Made by a program: the position numbers and the translations under genes
In this document: positions 45,328-57,300 of the stretch, in pieces
Layout of the letters: every line of letters begins with the position of its first letter
Numbering within the stretch: the first letter of the stretch is position 1
DNA from: Ursus arctos
Taxonomy: Eukaryota; Chordata; Mammalia; Carnivora; Ursidae
Assembly: GCF_023065955.2 (NCBI RefSeq)
Contig: NW_026623100.1
Coordinates: 14,919,001-14,983,000, forward strand
Reading direction: 5' to 3'
DNA length: 64,000 bases
The notes under the pieces: generated by a model
Databases searched by the model: none
What the model saw: only the letters and a program-made list of their open reading frames with translations
What the model was told of the DNA's origin: nothing

Positions 45328-45561
45328 AAAAATGTCAGGAATAGGGGCGCCTGGGTGGCTCAGCCGGTTAAGCATCTGCCTTCAGCTCAGGTCATGATCC
45401 CAGGGTCCTGGGATTGAGCCCCACATCAGGCTCCTTGCTAACCAGGGAGCCTGCTTCTCCCTCTGCCTGCTGCTCTCCCTGCTGTACTCTCTCCCTCTCT
45501 CTCTCTCTCTCTCTTTCTGACAAATAAATAAATAAAATCTTAGAAAAAAATGTTGGGAATA
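45328..45561 (+). mobile_element. CAN-SINE, forward, with 16-bp TSD
   Basis: Body 45344-45545: GGGGCGCCTGGGTGGCTCAG, GTTAAGCATCTGCCTTCAGC, GTCATGATCCCAGGGTCCTG, GAGCCTGCTTCTCCCTCTGC, a (CT)n tract, and AAATAAATAAATAAAATCTT. The head 'GGTGGCTCAG' marks the general carnivore type rather than the 'GGTGGCACAG' type. The TSD AAAAATGTCAGGAATA (45328-45343) matches 45546-45561 with two changes. Confidence 0.96.
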
Positions 45562-45624
45562 TTTTAAACAGGTGAAAAAGCAATAATACTTTAGTGGCAA
45601 TCGAATTACACCTAGTTAGCAAAT

Positions 45625-47140
45625 ATAAAAATTTAACATTTGCTTCCAGTCTTTTTCATTGGCTTTGTTAAAGAAATAAAACCGCAAATAGAGTTGAAGT
45701 CCCCTGAACGAGGGATTTCCACTCTTCCTCTCCCCCCAGAGGTGAGCACTGGGCTGAAGTTGGTATTTAGCTCATTCATAATGTTTTTATTGTTGTTATT
45801 ATTATTATTTACACATGTGTGTGTCCCTAATGTTTTGTGAATTTGATTTTATGTAAACAGTATAATAGCCATATATATTCTTTTGTAACTTCTTTTAAGG
45901 GAGTGTTATGTTTTCACACTGTGTACGTGGTTCTGTAGGATGTCTAGTGCATCTGTTTTAACGACTAAATGACCACCTTTTTATGACAGTATCACGGTTT
46001 TTATCCATTCACTTGGTGGGCCTTTAAGTTGGTGTCAGTTTTTTGCTGCCACAGACTATTTCTGCGAGCAACTCTGTGTGTGGCTCTCTGGTATATTACA
46101 GCAAACAGTATATGCAGTTGATGCAACAGCTACGTTGGAGGATTGCACGTCATCAGCTTGATTATAACTTACTTATATGTTCTTTAACATAGTTCTATTC
46201 GTCTACACCCCTGCTGGCAGGCTGTAAGAGTTTATTTACACTCTTACCAGGATCTAGTAATGCCAGATTTTAATTTCTGCCAACCAGCAAGTATAACGCG
46301 GCATGCCATTGTCATTTTAATCTGTATTTCTCTGAATAACTATAAGGCGGAGGATCCTGCTACAGTTACTGGCTGACTGTGTCCCTGAGGAGAAACTATT
46401 CATGTCCTTGGCTTACTCTGCTTCTTGATAGTCGGTCATCTTCTTATTAATGCTAGAGGTTTTTGATATAAAGTAGACTACCAAACCCGAGTCTGTTACG
46501 TGTTGCAAATATCTTCCCACAGTGTCTGAAGCTTGTCATTATAATTTATTTATGGTGTCTTCTTGCAGTTTCACATTCTAATATGATTATATTTCGTGTG
46601 TGCTGTTTGCATTCTGCTTTAATAAATCCTTCCCTGTCTAAATGACAGAGATCGTTTCCTACTTATTTTTAAATGAAAGTTTCAGTGTTTTGCTTTTTAC
46701 ACTTGGGCCTAATTCTGTTTTTCCCCCAGCTTAACAACTTGTGGACTGAGGGTCGCGCTGTGATCAGTCCGTATCCTTACCTGTTGATCCTCCTTTTCCA
46801 GATCACTATTCTTTTGGGCCATCTGTCCATTCCTGAGCCCGTATGCATCGTTCTCATTGTGTTAGCCGTGAAACGAATCTTGGTGTCTGATAGAGCACAC
46901 TCTCGTTCTTTATTCTCGCTTGTTAACTTTGTTGTTGTGGCAGTTGCTATTTTTAGCCATTTTTCTTCTGTGAATTGTAGAATCAACTTCTCACATTCTG
47001 TGAAAAACCTACTGGGATTTAAATTGGAAATGCATTGTTTTTTTTTTTTTTTTTTTGAATTATTGATTTTTTCCCCAAGGTTATAGATCTGTTCAGGTTT
47101 TTAAATTTCTTCCTGAGTTAAAATTTATTTTGCCTAAAAT
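45625..47140 (-). mobile_element. Old L1 (L1M/HAL1-like) 3' region
   Basis: In reverse: ACAGTATAATAGCCATATAT, TGGTTCTGTAGGATGTCTAG, TTAATCTGTATTTCTCTGAA, CAAATATCTTCCCACAGTGT and TGATTATATTTCGTGTGTGC. High divergence with no usable frame. A T-run of about 20 lies at 47039-47056. Edges are uncertain. Confidence 0.65.
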
Positions 47141-48834
47141 AAATACTTAGAAAATTTGTCCCTAATTGGCATCCTGGGGAACAATAACAAAGGTTGTTTT
47201 CCACAAAATGAATTTTTGACCAAAGCCTAAAGCTGTCTTCAGCTTAGTTTTTTGTGGCTTTTTTTTTTCTTTCATAAAATCAATACATTTCCCAAAATGT
47301 AATGCTGACTTCTAATAGTAGGTGTGAAAACATACCACTGCTTTCTAGATCAGGTAATTTATTACCCAGTAATGGACATCAGCCAGTCTCTGGCCTTGAG
47401 ATGCGTACATTTCATTTTCTTACTGAAAGCTTTATCTTGAAATTTGTGGGCAGAATTACAGTCACACAGAGTTCATCTTTTCTGTTTCTCACTCTCTGAT
47501 TTTGAGGGTCGCTCATAAAGATGTCACGGCACATTTGCATGTGTAACTCTGGCTGGGTGAGGAGAAAATAAAGAGCTTTCAAGGTCATTACCAGGGTTCA
47601 TTCCTGACACTGTTCCAGTTTCCCCAGGGACTTCCAGATGCCTGGTTTGATGATGCCCCATGTCAAGTGTTGAATAAGAAACGCAGTAAAGAAGATCGCC
47701 AACAGGTGCACAGAGAGCAGAGAGAGATGGTACCGCGGGGTGGCTGCCCAGCCTCTGGGGTCATGCTCTTGGTGGCTTATGGGGAAAGGTGTTTGGGGGT
47801 GAGGAGTAGCTGTTGGCAGGCGATTGGGAGGACCCGTGTTCCTTGAGCACCTCTGAGATCTTGGCTTCCCAAAGTAAATGTCTTCAGACTTGCCAGCATC
47901 AGTCCTTTGGCCTATCTTTGCCCGCCGCATGGTCCCAGATTTTCTGCCTGGGCCCACGTTCACTCGGCCACCCTGACAGAAGGCCCCACACAGTATCCTT
48001 CCATTTCCCCTGGCGTTGTCTCTCCCTGGTCAGGATTGTGATGTATATTCCAACCCTTCCCAGAGCTTACTCGTTACCCAGTGACAGGCGATCACTCCGA
48101 GCCAGAGTTCTTTGACATGGTAGTGCTGTTTGGTGCTGCATGGGCTGCCCCGGATTTCGCGGGGAGCGGGCCGAAATGGCAGATATTCCACCCTCCCTCC
48201 ATAGGACTGGTCTGGTTCAGGGGTGTGTGGTTGCACCAGCTTCCCGGGTGACCGATCAGCAGCCAGGTGCGAGAACCACTGGTCATGGAGGGGACAGCTG
48301 CATGTAGAGTGTTAAGTAATGTTTCCACCCCCAGCCATCTCTCCAATACGCCCTTCTACCTTCCAAGTCTTTGGGCTTCCATAATTCCCCCTTAACCCCA
48401 ACTTCCTCTCTGAAACTAGGTGATATTTATCTGTACCTGATCGCTACCCATGAGCCAAGCCTCCTCTGCGTCCTGAAGGATAACTCTCTTGTCATGGGAC
48501 CACACTTTGATGTTAACCACAAGATTTGTGCTTTGTTGTCCTTAGGGTTAGAGGTCCTGCTGTCACCACGGCGAGATTGAACCATGCAGCATCTAACACA
48601 TCAGGGGCCACAGCTGACCTAATGCAGCCCTGTGCTGGGGGCAGATATAGCAGATGTGGAATACTGTTGTGCAGTGCACAACCTACACAGTCATACACGG
48701 TGGGCTTGGTTCTCCCACATCTCATTCTCCAAATTTATGTCAAGCTGGATCAAAGCACTAATAGAATGGTTGTAGGGCTGTAAAATTTGACAACCTCAGA
48801 CCATCCAGACTCTCCAAGGAACCCTGAATCTTAG
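47141..48834. other. Unique sequence, no gene seen
   Basis: Frames at 47598-47963 (minus, 121 codons), 47813-48115 (plus) and 48092-48346 (minus) overlap in a GC-rich patch. None is recognisable. Confidence 0.5.
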
Positions 48835-49015
48835 GATGCCAGAGCTAGAAAGAACTTCAGAAATCACCTAGTCCAATATTCCTGTCACCCAGATAAACTC
48901 GTTGAAGCCCAGTAAAGGAAAGGGACTTCCCCAAAGGCACACAATAAGGCAGTGGTAAGCAGAAGAACCTAGGCTCCCAACTCAGTGATTTTGCTCTTTT
49001 CATGACACCATGTGG
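48835..49015 (-). repeat. MIR-type fragment (reverse)
   Basis: CACCTAGTCCAATATTCCTG, GTTGAAGCCCAGTAAAGGAA and CCCCAAAGGCACACAATAAG resemble an MIR3 or MIRb in reverse. Confidence 0.6.
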
Positions 49016-50296
49016 CTACTAGGCCTTGTGAAAGTTAACACTGTTCTGTGTATGTAAGTGGCTCAACCGCAGAAACACACTGAAGTTTAAACCAATAAAA
49101 CACCCCTCCTCTTGCTGAAAGTATTCTAAAGGAGCATGAACTCTAGCAGAATTTGTTATAGCATACCCAGAACCCCTTGTTAAGTGTTCAAATTCAGGGA
49201 ACAAAAAAAAAAAACCTATTTTACATTTAAATTGCTATGTTAAAATTTAGATTTACCAAACTTGAATTAAGGTATAATTATTAGCATTACCAAAAAATTT
49301 AGTCACTCTTCAAAAGCACTCACCACAGGGCTCCTTTGCACAGCATTTAATGTACATTTAAAATTGCGTTTGATTGATGGGAATTCAGTTGACATGCAGC
49401 TTTCCAGGAACACAACTTAATTCTCGGAAAAGTAAGAACACTGAGAGTGCTTTTAAATCATGCCACGCAACACCCAAGTTCTATTAGACACATAGTTTCT
49501 ACTTTCAAGGAGCTTATAAACTAAACACAAAACACAGTAGCCAAATAAAACTGTAGGTTATAGTATAGGGTAGGCTGAGTTCCCCCCAAAAGCTAATTTC
49601 ATGGACAGGAAGTTCAGCCAGCTACCTTTTTTGGCATTAGCCAGTGCTGGTTGAGATAACAAACTTCTCAAATAGTTGATAGCTCTGAAAGAACCCTTGA
49701 CCAGTTGTTCTCAGACTTTAGCAGCTTCGTTAGATTACCTGGAAGAGACTCCACTCTGGGGGTCCTTCCTCTTTCCTGTTATCAGGGGGCCCAGGCTAAT
49801 GTCCATGTAACACTCAGGCGACCTTGATGGAACATTCCTGGAGAATTTCAGGACCAGAAGGGACTTGCAGATTCATGGCCATCCATGTAATTTTGGGGAA
49901 GCTGAGACCAAGGCAAGCAAAAAGGCTTATGTAGGGGTCACATCTAATTAGTGTCAGAGCCAAGATTTTATCCTCTATTAGCGGATTCCCGCTCAAGGGC
50001 ACTTTCCATACGCCTTTCAATTAGGATAGAACATTGTCTCCCTTCCACTTCCCTCCCTCCCTCCTTCCGACTCCCCAAATACCAATTCCCATTCCTTCTT
50101 CTCCCTTATCCTTGGACTACCTCCCCTGGAATACCCAAGGCTGAGTCATGCCCCCAAAACCCCAAAATGTGGAACCCAAACATTCGTTCAGTGTCACGGG
50201 CAGCTGCTGAGTCAGAAGCCAGTGGCTTGGTCAATGCTGCTGTCCCTCCAGTGCCTCTCCTGGGTTTTCATTACACCGCCACCCACCCTTTCCACC
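49016..50296. other. Mostly unique; old repeat traces
   Basis: 49470-49600 (TTTCAAGGAGCTTATAAACT, then AACTGTAGGTTATAGTATAG) looks like the front end of the unnamed old family. 49700-49760 (CCAGTTGTTCTCAGACTTTA) may be a MER5-type end. A 133-codon plus frame (49951-50352) runs into the next MER5 and is not taken as coding. Confidence 0.4.
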
Positions 50297-50465
50297 AGTG
50301 CTTCTCATACTGGCTGCACATTAGAATCCCCTGGCGAGCTTTAAAGGAATAGCGTGCCAAGTGTTCCCCCCCAGAGACAGTGATTCAGTCTTCTGGGTGG
50401 GCCCCAAGCGCTGGCATATTTCAGTACTCTCCAAGTGAGTCTGATGTGCAGCCAGAGTTGAGAGC
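50297..50465. repeat. MER5A-type hAT fossil
   Basis: CAGTGCTTCTCATACTGGCT, CACATTAGAATCCCCTGGCG, GAGACAGTGATTCAGTCTTC and GTGCAGCCAGAGTTGAGAGC follow the MER5A layout. Confidence 0.75.
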
Positions 50466-52496
50466 TCGGGTCATGCAGTATTCTAATTATTTTTGTACCT
50501 GCTAACCCTAATTTACCAGTTGATGTGGGTGAAGCACAGAGGGGGTTGAGCTTTCAGGGAGGTGGCTGGATTCACAAAAGCTGTTTTCCTAAGGCAGAGA
50601 AGCCATACTGCCTTCCCCTACAGTCTTACCAACTGCCTGTGCCTATTAACGAGAAATAAAGGAGACATATTTAAATGCCATTTTTTTATAGCTCCTTTGG
50701 TTTTTGAAATAAAACGAATCTCCTGGCTGTGGGAATGCCCTCATCACCAGTTGAAGGACAGGGAAGGTCAGAACACAGACCTCTTTGGGGCCCAGAGGTT
50801 CCCAATTTTGGCTCCAGGTTCAAAGCACCTGGAAAGCTTTAAAAACTTCCCCCAAGGGCATTCCGCCAGCCATTTATATGGGAACCTCTGAGGGTGGGCT
50901 TAGGCCTCAGTGTATTTTAAAGCTCCCTTTTTGTCTCAGGGAGAAAGGCCCTAGGATTTCTTACTGGGAGAAGATCTGAAGCAGCAAACCATAAACCAGA
51001 GCTTCTTGGCTTCCAAAGTGGTGACCCCAAATGCCCACAGGAGAAATGAGCTGCGGCGGGGAGGGTGAGATGTCCAGCCCCCAGTCCCTTCTCTGCGGCC
51101 AAGTGCCATCCGACAGTCCCCCTCCCAGAGCTGGGCTCATTTCTCCACATAGCAGGTGCACGGGAGTGCCAGAGAATTTGAGATTCTCCTGTTAAGAGGT
51201 GCTTTTCTCCGATCCCCCCACTGCCAGTCTCTTTCCCTATCACTCGTCCCCTGCTTACTGAGAGGCTCCTGGAAGCTGGTTTCTCAGACTTGAGATGCGG
51301 TTGCCCTGGCATGCTCAGGAGCAATGCCTCCGGGGTCTCCCTTCCTGGGACCCTGGGGGCTGCTTTAGGAGGGCGGTTTAGATGCAGACAGATGAAGGAA
51401 GTTTCTGTCGCTCTTCTGGGGCTATTTCCTGCCCCTCAGTGTGGAATTCTCCAGGAATTCTGGTGATCCGGGGGACCACGGATGTCTGGGGCAGCCAGTG
51501 GTGCTTGGAGTGCATGCACTTGTTGGCCCAGGGACAGGAGCATCACCAGGAAATGCAGTCAGGCTCCACTCCAGGCCTCCGGGATGAGATTGCCTGGGGC
51601 CCAGCCACCTGTGCTGGACCAAGCCTCCAGGGATTCTGAGTGGTTTTCTTTTATACTCACTGGTAGAGTGGCATTCTCACGGCTATTTTATTTTGTCTAC
51701 CTGGAGATAATACTTAAAGTCACACCTGCGAGGTATACCTAGAAACGACTGACCTTTGGCAAAATTATTAGTTGGGACAAGTCCTCTTCAATTTCCAAGC
51801 CTTTTTAAGGCTCACCTCGCACTTCGAAGGGGGCCTTGGGCCTTGGGGTGTACAGTCTTTTATTGTGGTCCCCAGGATTCCCAAAACGGTTCCCAAACTC
51901 ATTCATACACATGTCTCTTTGATGTTATTGGAGGGCGTCTGTGTATCCAAACCAAAGGAGGATTGATAGTTTCCTTATCACTGAAACTTCAACAGAGTCC
52001 AGAGTTTAAATACCGCTTAGAAAATTTCTGAAGGAACAATTTCCTTGGGATCAAATAATTCCTTATCACTATTGCACTTTGTATTTATACCTTACCATGG
52101 TGCAGCCAAAGAGCAAATAATGAAATGTAACATGCGACCCAGAAGATGATGGCAGTAACCCAGCATGATACTCATTCATTGCTGTTCTGCTGGATTAAAA
52201 GACTAATTAAATTGGCCTATCTAATTTAAACATAAGCATGCATGAAAATAGGAAACATCCATAGAGGGTGCATGTGAACTCAAGATGCTTAGTCAAGGAC
52301 TTCTAAAGGAAAAAGAAATGTGTAGGACTTTTTTTTTTAAAGGAAAATAACCCAACCCTCATTTGCATGTGCTATCATGAAAAGAATCTAATACATGGAA
52401 ATAATCACATATCAAAAGATGCATTTACTTGCTGCACAATTGTGGGTCCGTTAGGGATTGTGAAATTCTTTATAAACTGGGATGGATTTTATTTCG
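50466..52496. other. Unique sequence with weak MER5 trace
   Basis: 50785-50925 (GAGGTTCCCAATTTTGGCTC, then GCACCTGGAAAGCTTTAAAA) may be another MER5-type remnant. Frames at 50917-51324 (minus) and 51382-51742 (plus) have no recognisable domain. The remainder shows no exon or repeat that I can name. Confidence 0.45.
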
Positions 52497-52725
52497 TGAA
52501 AAGACATTTTATTTTTTTTTTTATTTTTAAAGATTTTATTTGTTTATTTGACAGACAGGCAGTGAGAGAGGGAACACAAGCAGGGGGAGTGGGAGAGGAA
52601 GAAGCAGGCTCCTAGCAGAAGAGCCTGATGTGGGGCTCGATCCCAGAACACCAGGATCACGCCCTGAGCCGAAGGCAGACGCTTAACGACTGAGCCACCC
52701 AGGTGCCCCATGAAAAGACATTTTA
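52497..52725 (-). mobile_element. CAN-SINE with perfect 15-bp TSD
   Basis: Body 52512-52710. In reverse: a T-rich tail, AAAGATTTTATTTGTTTATT, GGAACACAAGCAGGGGGAGT, GATGTGGGGCTCGATCCCAG, GGATCACGCCCTGAGCCGAA and GACTGAGCCACCCAGGTGCC. The TSD TGAAAAGACATTTTA is identical at 52497-52511 and 52711-52725, so this is a fairly recent insertion. Confidence 0.96.
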
Positions 52726-53511
52726 ATCACCTTGTACGTGAGGAAGAAATTGACAAATATTTTGTGCTATAAACAGACGAATTGCCATGTGTTTAACACC
52801 ACATTCTCTCACTATTGTCAATGCTTTAGTATTTCATTCAATTAATGATGGTTGGAAATAAGCAATGGGCATGTTAGAGGTGAGGTTGAGGAAAAGGACA
52901 CACAGGAAATTTTAAGGGCTTCTTCACTTCCTGAAGTAACCAGCCGAGGAGCTGAGGAGACAATTACGAACACCATGTCAAGCCCTCAGAAGGTGTATAA
53001 TTAAATGTTTAGTGAATGGATAACAAATTGCATAGCTATGGTAGTTCAGAGGAGATCCCAGGGGACTGCTCCATTAAAGAAAGGTTTTATGAAGATTTAG
53101 ATCTTAAAGGATGGGAAAGCTTTAGATTGGGAGAGGAGAGAAGGAACCCTGTCCTGGGAAGGAGGACTGACTTGATTGGAAGCTACCTCAGAGGGAGGAA
53201 AAACATGACTTCTGTAAAGGGCAGTCGGGATGGACCTTGTTAGGCTGGTGAGAGGAGGAGAAGAGCAGATCTTTCAGGTTCAAAGTGGAACCAGACAGTG
53301 AAGGGGACTTGCTTCGTGCCAGGTACCCCAGATCTCTCTAGACTAGAGTTTCCAACTTCTGCCCACCTGAGTTCTCAGTTGGCAAGCTTTTTAAAGTGCT
53401 TTAGGCAGATGTTCATTCTAAACTGTCCTCAGGGCAATTTCTCTAGTGACTCTTGACACAGGGCTGAGGATATGGTAGGTCCTCCCAAATTACTTGTTTC
53501 TCTTTTTTTAA
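52726..53511. other. Unique sequence with old repeat
   Basis: 53025-53200 (GTAGTTCAGAGGAGATCCCA, TTTTATGAAGATTTAGATCT, TAAAGGATGGGAAAGCTTTA) matches the order of the unnamed old family. The rest is unremarkable, and no exon is seen. Confidence 0.45.
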
Positions 53512-54965
53512 AAAAAATTTTTAAGGTGATATTTAGAGCCCATAAAATTCACCCGTTTTAGCATACATTTCTGCCAATTTTGACAAATACATGCAGCCCC
53601 GTAACCACTACCATGGTCAAAATGTGGAATAGCTCCGTCACCCCCAAATTCTCACATTATCTTTCCCTTTCCTAGTGCACCATAGTAAAGGTGTATGACG
53701 CGCAGGGCCGGGGTGGGGGGCTGTGGGGAGCAACCACTGACCCCTTTCCAATGCCTACGGCTTCATCTTTTCCAGCACATCACTTGGAGGGAATCATACA
53801 GTATATAGCCTTGTGAATTTGGCTTGTTTTGTTTTTTTCTTTTCATTTCACATGGTGCACTTGAGGGTCATCTGTGTTGCTGATTGTATCGGTGATATGT
53901 TCCCCCCTCAGTGCTGAGTAGAATTCCATTGTGTGGGTGTCCGCCAATTTGTTTATCCCTCCCCCAGATGACGGACCTTTGGCTTGTGTCAAGTGTCTGA
54001 CAATTACCAATAAAGTTGCTAGAGATATTCACATACAGATTTTTGCGTGTCTCACTTTTTATTTGAGTAAATACCTGGGAATGGGATTGCTAGATTGTGT
54101 GTGGTGAGTGTGTGTCTGATTTTGTAAGAAACCATGAACTGTTTCCCAAAGTGGTGAAACTATTTTGTTTTCCAACCAGCAGTGTACGAAAATTCTAGTT
54201 ACTTTCCATCATCATTAGCACTTGGTGTGAACAAGTTTAGTTTATTACTTTATCGTTAGTCATTCTAACAGGCAGGTAGTGCTTTCAGTGTAGTTTTAAT
54301 TTTCATCTTCCTAATGTTTGGCATCTTTTCATGTGTTCAGTTGCCATCTATATCTTTTTTTGGTGTGGTGTCTTTCAAATCTTAGATTTTTTTTTTAATT
54401 GGACTGTTTCTTATCAAGCTTTGAGAGTTCTTTACATATCCTAGCCCTAAGTGCTTTCCCATATATGCAATTTGCAATTATTTTTTTTCCAGATAGGGGA
54501 CTTGCCTTTTTATTCTCTTAACAATGTTTTTTGAACAGCAGATGTTACTAATTTCGATGAAGTTCAATTTATCAGTCTTCGATGAATTGTGCTTTTGGTG
54601 TCCTATCTAATATTTACCTAACCCCAAGGTCTCAAAGATTTTTTCCTCTGGTTTCCTCCAGATATTTAATAATTTTTACATTTTTGCCTATCCTCTATGT
54701 GGGGTTTATTTTTGTCTAAGGTACAAGGTACAGATCTGTGTTTATTTTTGCATATGGATATCCAACTGTTCCAGCAGCATTGTTTGTTGAAAAAGACTAC
54801 ACTTTCTCCGTTGAACTGCCCTTCTACCTTTATTGAAAATAATTTGACCATATATGTGTGGACTCCTCTCTGGACTCAATTCTGTTCCCTTGTTTTGTCT
54901 AACTTTGGTTGCAATGGTGGGAGTGATGGTTTTTCTAGCTTTCTACATTCTCACCAGGGCCCTAA
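53512..54965 (-). mobile_element. Old L1M, 3' UTR and end of ORF2
   Basis: In reverse: TTAGAGCCCATAAAATTCAC, GTATATAGCCTTGTGAATTT, GAGTAGAATTCCATTGTGTG, TACCTGGGAATGGGATTGCT, TTCATCTTCCTAATGTTTGG and CTTTTTATTCTCTTAACAAT. A short ORF2-like peptide, QCCWNSWISICK, is visible at 54666-54851. Many stops and shifts make it a dead, 5'-truncated copy. Confidence 0.85.
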
Positions 54966-55029
54966 CTACTTCTGAACAAATAAGTGTTGCACTTTTAGGT
55001 GATTCAGATAAGGTGGCTACTGTGGTCTA

Positions 55030-55225
55030 GACAGTTCTCAAAATGTGGTCTCAGCCCAGTGGCATTAGCATCACTTGTGAACTTGTTGGAAATGAAATTC
55101 TCAGGGCCTCCCCCACACCTTTTGAATTAGAAACTCTGGGGATGGCGTCTAGCAGTGTGTGTTTCAAGAAGCCCTTCAAAGAATTCTGATGCATGCTGAC
55201 CTTTGAGAAACAGTTATTTTAGGGA
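55030..55225. repeat. MER5A-type hAT fossil
   Basis: CAGTTCTCAAAATGTGGTCT, GCATTAGCATCACTTGTGAA, AACTTGTTGGAAATGAAATT, TTTTGAATTAGAAACTCTGG and GACCTTTGAGAAACAGTTAT. Both ends carry the inverted terminal pattern. Confidence 0.8.
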
Positions 55226-56767
55226 GGTGAAGACCTCAGAATTTAGGTCATTTAGAGGAAAATGATGATGGGATTATGTTAGTGGGCCTGATCTAGGTTC
55301 TTCTGTGTTCTAATTCAGATTTGACTGGACACCATGGCCATTGCCTCTCTGAAAGAGATTCTTTTTTCCCCTTCCTTCCGGCCTTTGAAACATTTTTCTG
55401 AACTCCTGTGGCCATCACACTCCCAACAGGAAATGAGATTTCCCTTTAAGAAATGAGAGGGCATTTTCTGCTATCTAGAAAGGTTTGCAAGCCAGACGTC
55501 AGCTTCAGATAGAGCCAAGTCAGGGATCTAATGGGTGTACATTTCAGGTTAATAGGTTGACAAGGGGAAGTTCTGGTCAGTGAGTGTCAAGTTTCAGGTC
55601 TTCTCCATCCCGAAATCCACTGGGGTTTTCCTGACTGCAAATAAGGGGGGGAGAATATTGTGCAAGCTTTTAAAAGGCCTCAAACTTCCCGACTGCAAGA
55701 GGAAGATTGTTGCCCTGTTCTTCCCGTGTTCCGGCAGCAGATGCAGAAAGAGCTGTCCTTTCAACAGATGGTTTGGAGCCGGCTGCTCGCCAGGGAGGCC
55801 AGGGCAGCCTCAGAATAAAGCAAGGGTGCCTTCTTCAACACTGCAAGCTCCCCCCCACCCCGCCCCCCGCTTAGGAAAATGGTTTAAAAGAGCAAAGGAT
55901 ATAATGTCGTATCTTCATTGTAGTTCCCCTGCCTTAAACACACACACTGTTTTAACCTCTCACTTACGATTTTTCAGTAATAGATTTGAATTGCGCCTGT
56001 ATTAACTGCTGTGTTTGGAGAGAAAGGATAATTTTTATTTAAACAAACAAAAAACTCCAAAAACCCCAGCAGAATTAAATTTCCATGTCTGTAGCCTCAA
56101 GATTGAGGAGGGGACCGCCCTGGGGAAGAGAATAGACTTTGACCAGGTGTTCCTGCTGGACACAAAATGGCTGGGGTCAGGTTTGGGGAACACTTTGAAC
56201 TGACACTTTCTTCCTTGCTTGGTTTGAGCAAATATAAACCTTTTGTTCCAGAAGGTTGTTGCCTATGTGGTGATTATGTGTGTTCCTGCATCAGACCTCA
56301 CATCACCTCCTGCTTTTCAAAATTCTGTATGACACAACTGAACTCAGTACAAATGGGCTGAAAGTGGGGCTCTGGTCTTTCTGTCACTCCTTTGTGCTCC
56401 CTGCCGTGTGTGTTGTGGTATGAAAGTGAGTTGTCTTTGTGCGTTTGCATTTTCTGTTACTTTGCAAGCAGTCTGGTTTCCAAAACAACGTTCAGAACTT
56501 CTCATCAAATTCCATATTCACTGGAAAGAAATTGGCCTCTCCCTTTCCAGTCTGCTAATAATCTTTCACATAGTTTTTTTCATTTACAGCATTTGGGAAG
56601 GAAAGTTCATTAAAAAAAAACAAAAACAAAAAACAAAACTATGAACCACCTGTTAGAGAAATATGAACAGCATGCTCGAATTGTGTTTTTCCTAGTTTCC
56701 ATATGAGATGAAAAGCAGGGGTGGTGGTGGGAGATGTCCATTTCATGTTCTTTAACATGCATGGTAT
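55226..56767. other. Unique sequence with a 141-codon frame
   Basis: The plus frame 55580-56005 encodes a basic, Lys/Ser/Pro-rich peptide without a family I know. The other frames at 56015-56644 are AT-rich chance frames. An A-rich CAAAAACAAAAAAC tract lies at 56613-56638. Confidence 0.45.
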
Positions 56768-57180
56768 GGAGGGGGAACCATGAACTTTGGAGCCAGAGAG
56801 ACCTGGGTACAAAATCAGGCTCTACCACTTAATAACTACATACCCTTGGGTGAGTTGCTTAGGTTTTCTTTTTTTTTCTTTTCTTTTTTTTTTTTTTTTT
56901 AAGATTTTATTTATTCGACAGAGATAGAGACAGCCAGCGAGAGAGGGAACACAGGCAGGGGGAGTGGGAGAGGAAGAAGCAGGCTTATAGCGGAGGAGCC
57001 TGATGTGGGGCTCGATCCCAGAACGCCGGGATCACTCCCTGAGCCGAAGGCAGACGCTTAACCACTGTGCCACACAGGCGCCCCAGTCGCTTAGGTTTTT
57101 TTAGCCCCTCATTTGTAGAGTGTAGAAAATAATACCAATCCTGTAGGATCCCTTTGAGAAGTTATTGTATGGTAAATGGT
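56768..57180 (+). repeat. MIR SINE split by a CAN-SINE
   Basis: The left half reads GAACTTTGGAGCCAGAGAGA, CCTGGGTACAAAATCAGGCT and ACCCTTGGGTGAGTTGCTTA. The right half resumes CTCATTTGTAGAGTGTAGAA, then AATAATACCAATCCTGTAGG. Together they make a nearly whole forward MIR. Confidence 0.85.
56853..57099 (-). mobile_element. CAN-SINE with 15-bp TSD, inside MIR
   Basis: Body 56868-57084. In reverse: a T-rich tail, AAGATTTTATTTATTCGACA, GACAGCCAGCGAGAGAGGGA, GATGTGGGGCTCGATCCCAG, CGCCGGGATCACTCCCTGAG and CACTGTGCCACACAGGCGCC. The TSD AGTTGCTTAGGTTTT (56853-56867) recurs at 57085-57099 with one change and is MIR sequence. The 'ACTGTGCCAC' head marks the bear/seal-type subfamily. Confidence 0.96.
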
Positions 57181-57183
57181 ACC

Positions 57184-57300
57184 TATTATTATTTTATTTT
57201 TTAATTCAAGTATAATTATCATACAGTGTTAAATTAGTTTCAGGTGTGCAATATGATTCAACAATTGTATACATTACACAGTGCTCATCACTATGCTTAA
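57184..57300 (-). mobile_element. L1M 3'-tail fragment
   Basis: TTTTTTAATTCAAGTATAAT, CATACAGTGTTAAATTAGTT, TCAGGTGTGCAATATGATTC and TACATTACACAGTGCTCATC are the reverse of the L1M 3' end. Only about 115 bp remain. Confidence 0.75.

Noticed and set aside
55580..56005. A 141-codon basic frame
   Set aside because: No recognisable family, no splice sites of quality, and a composition expected of chance.
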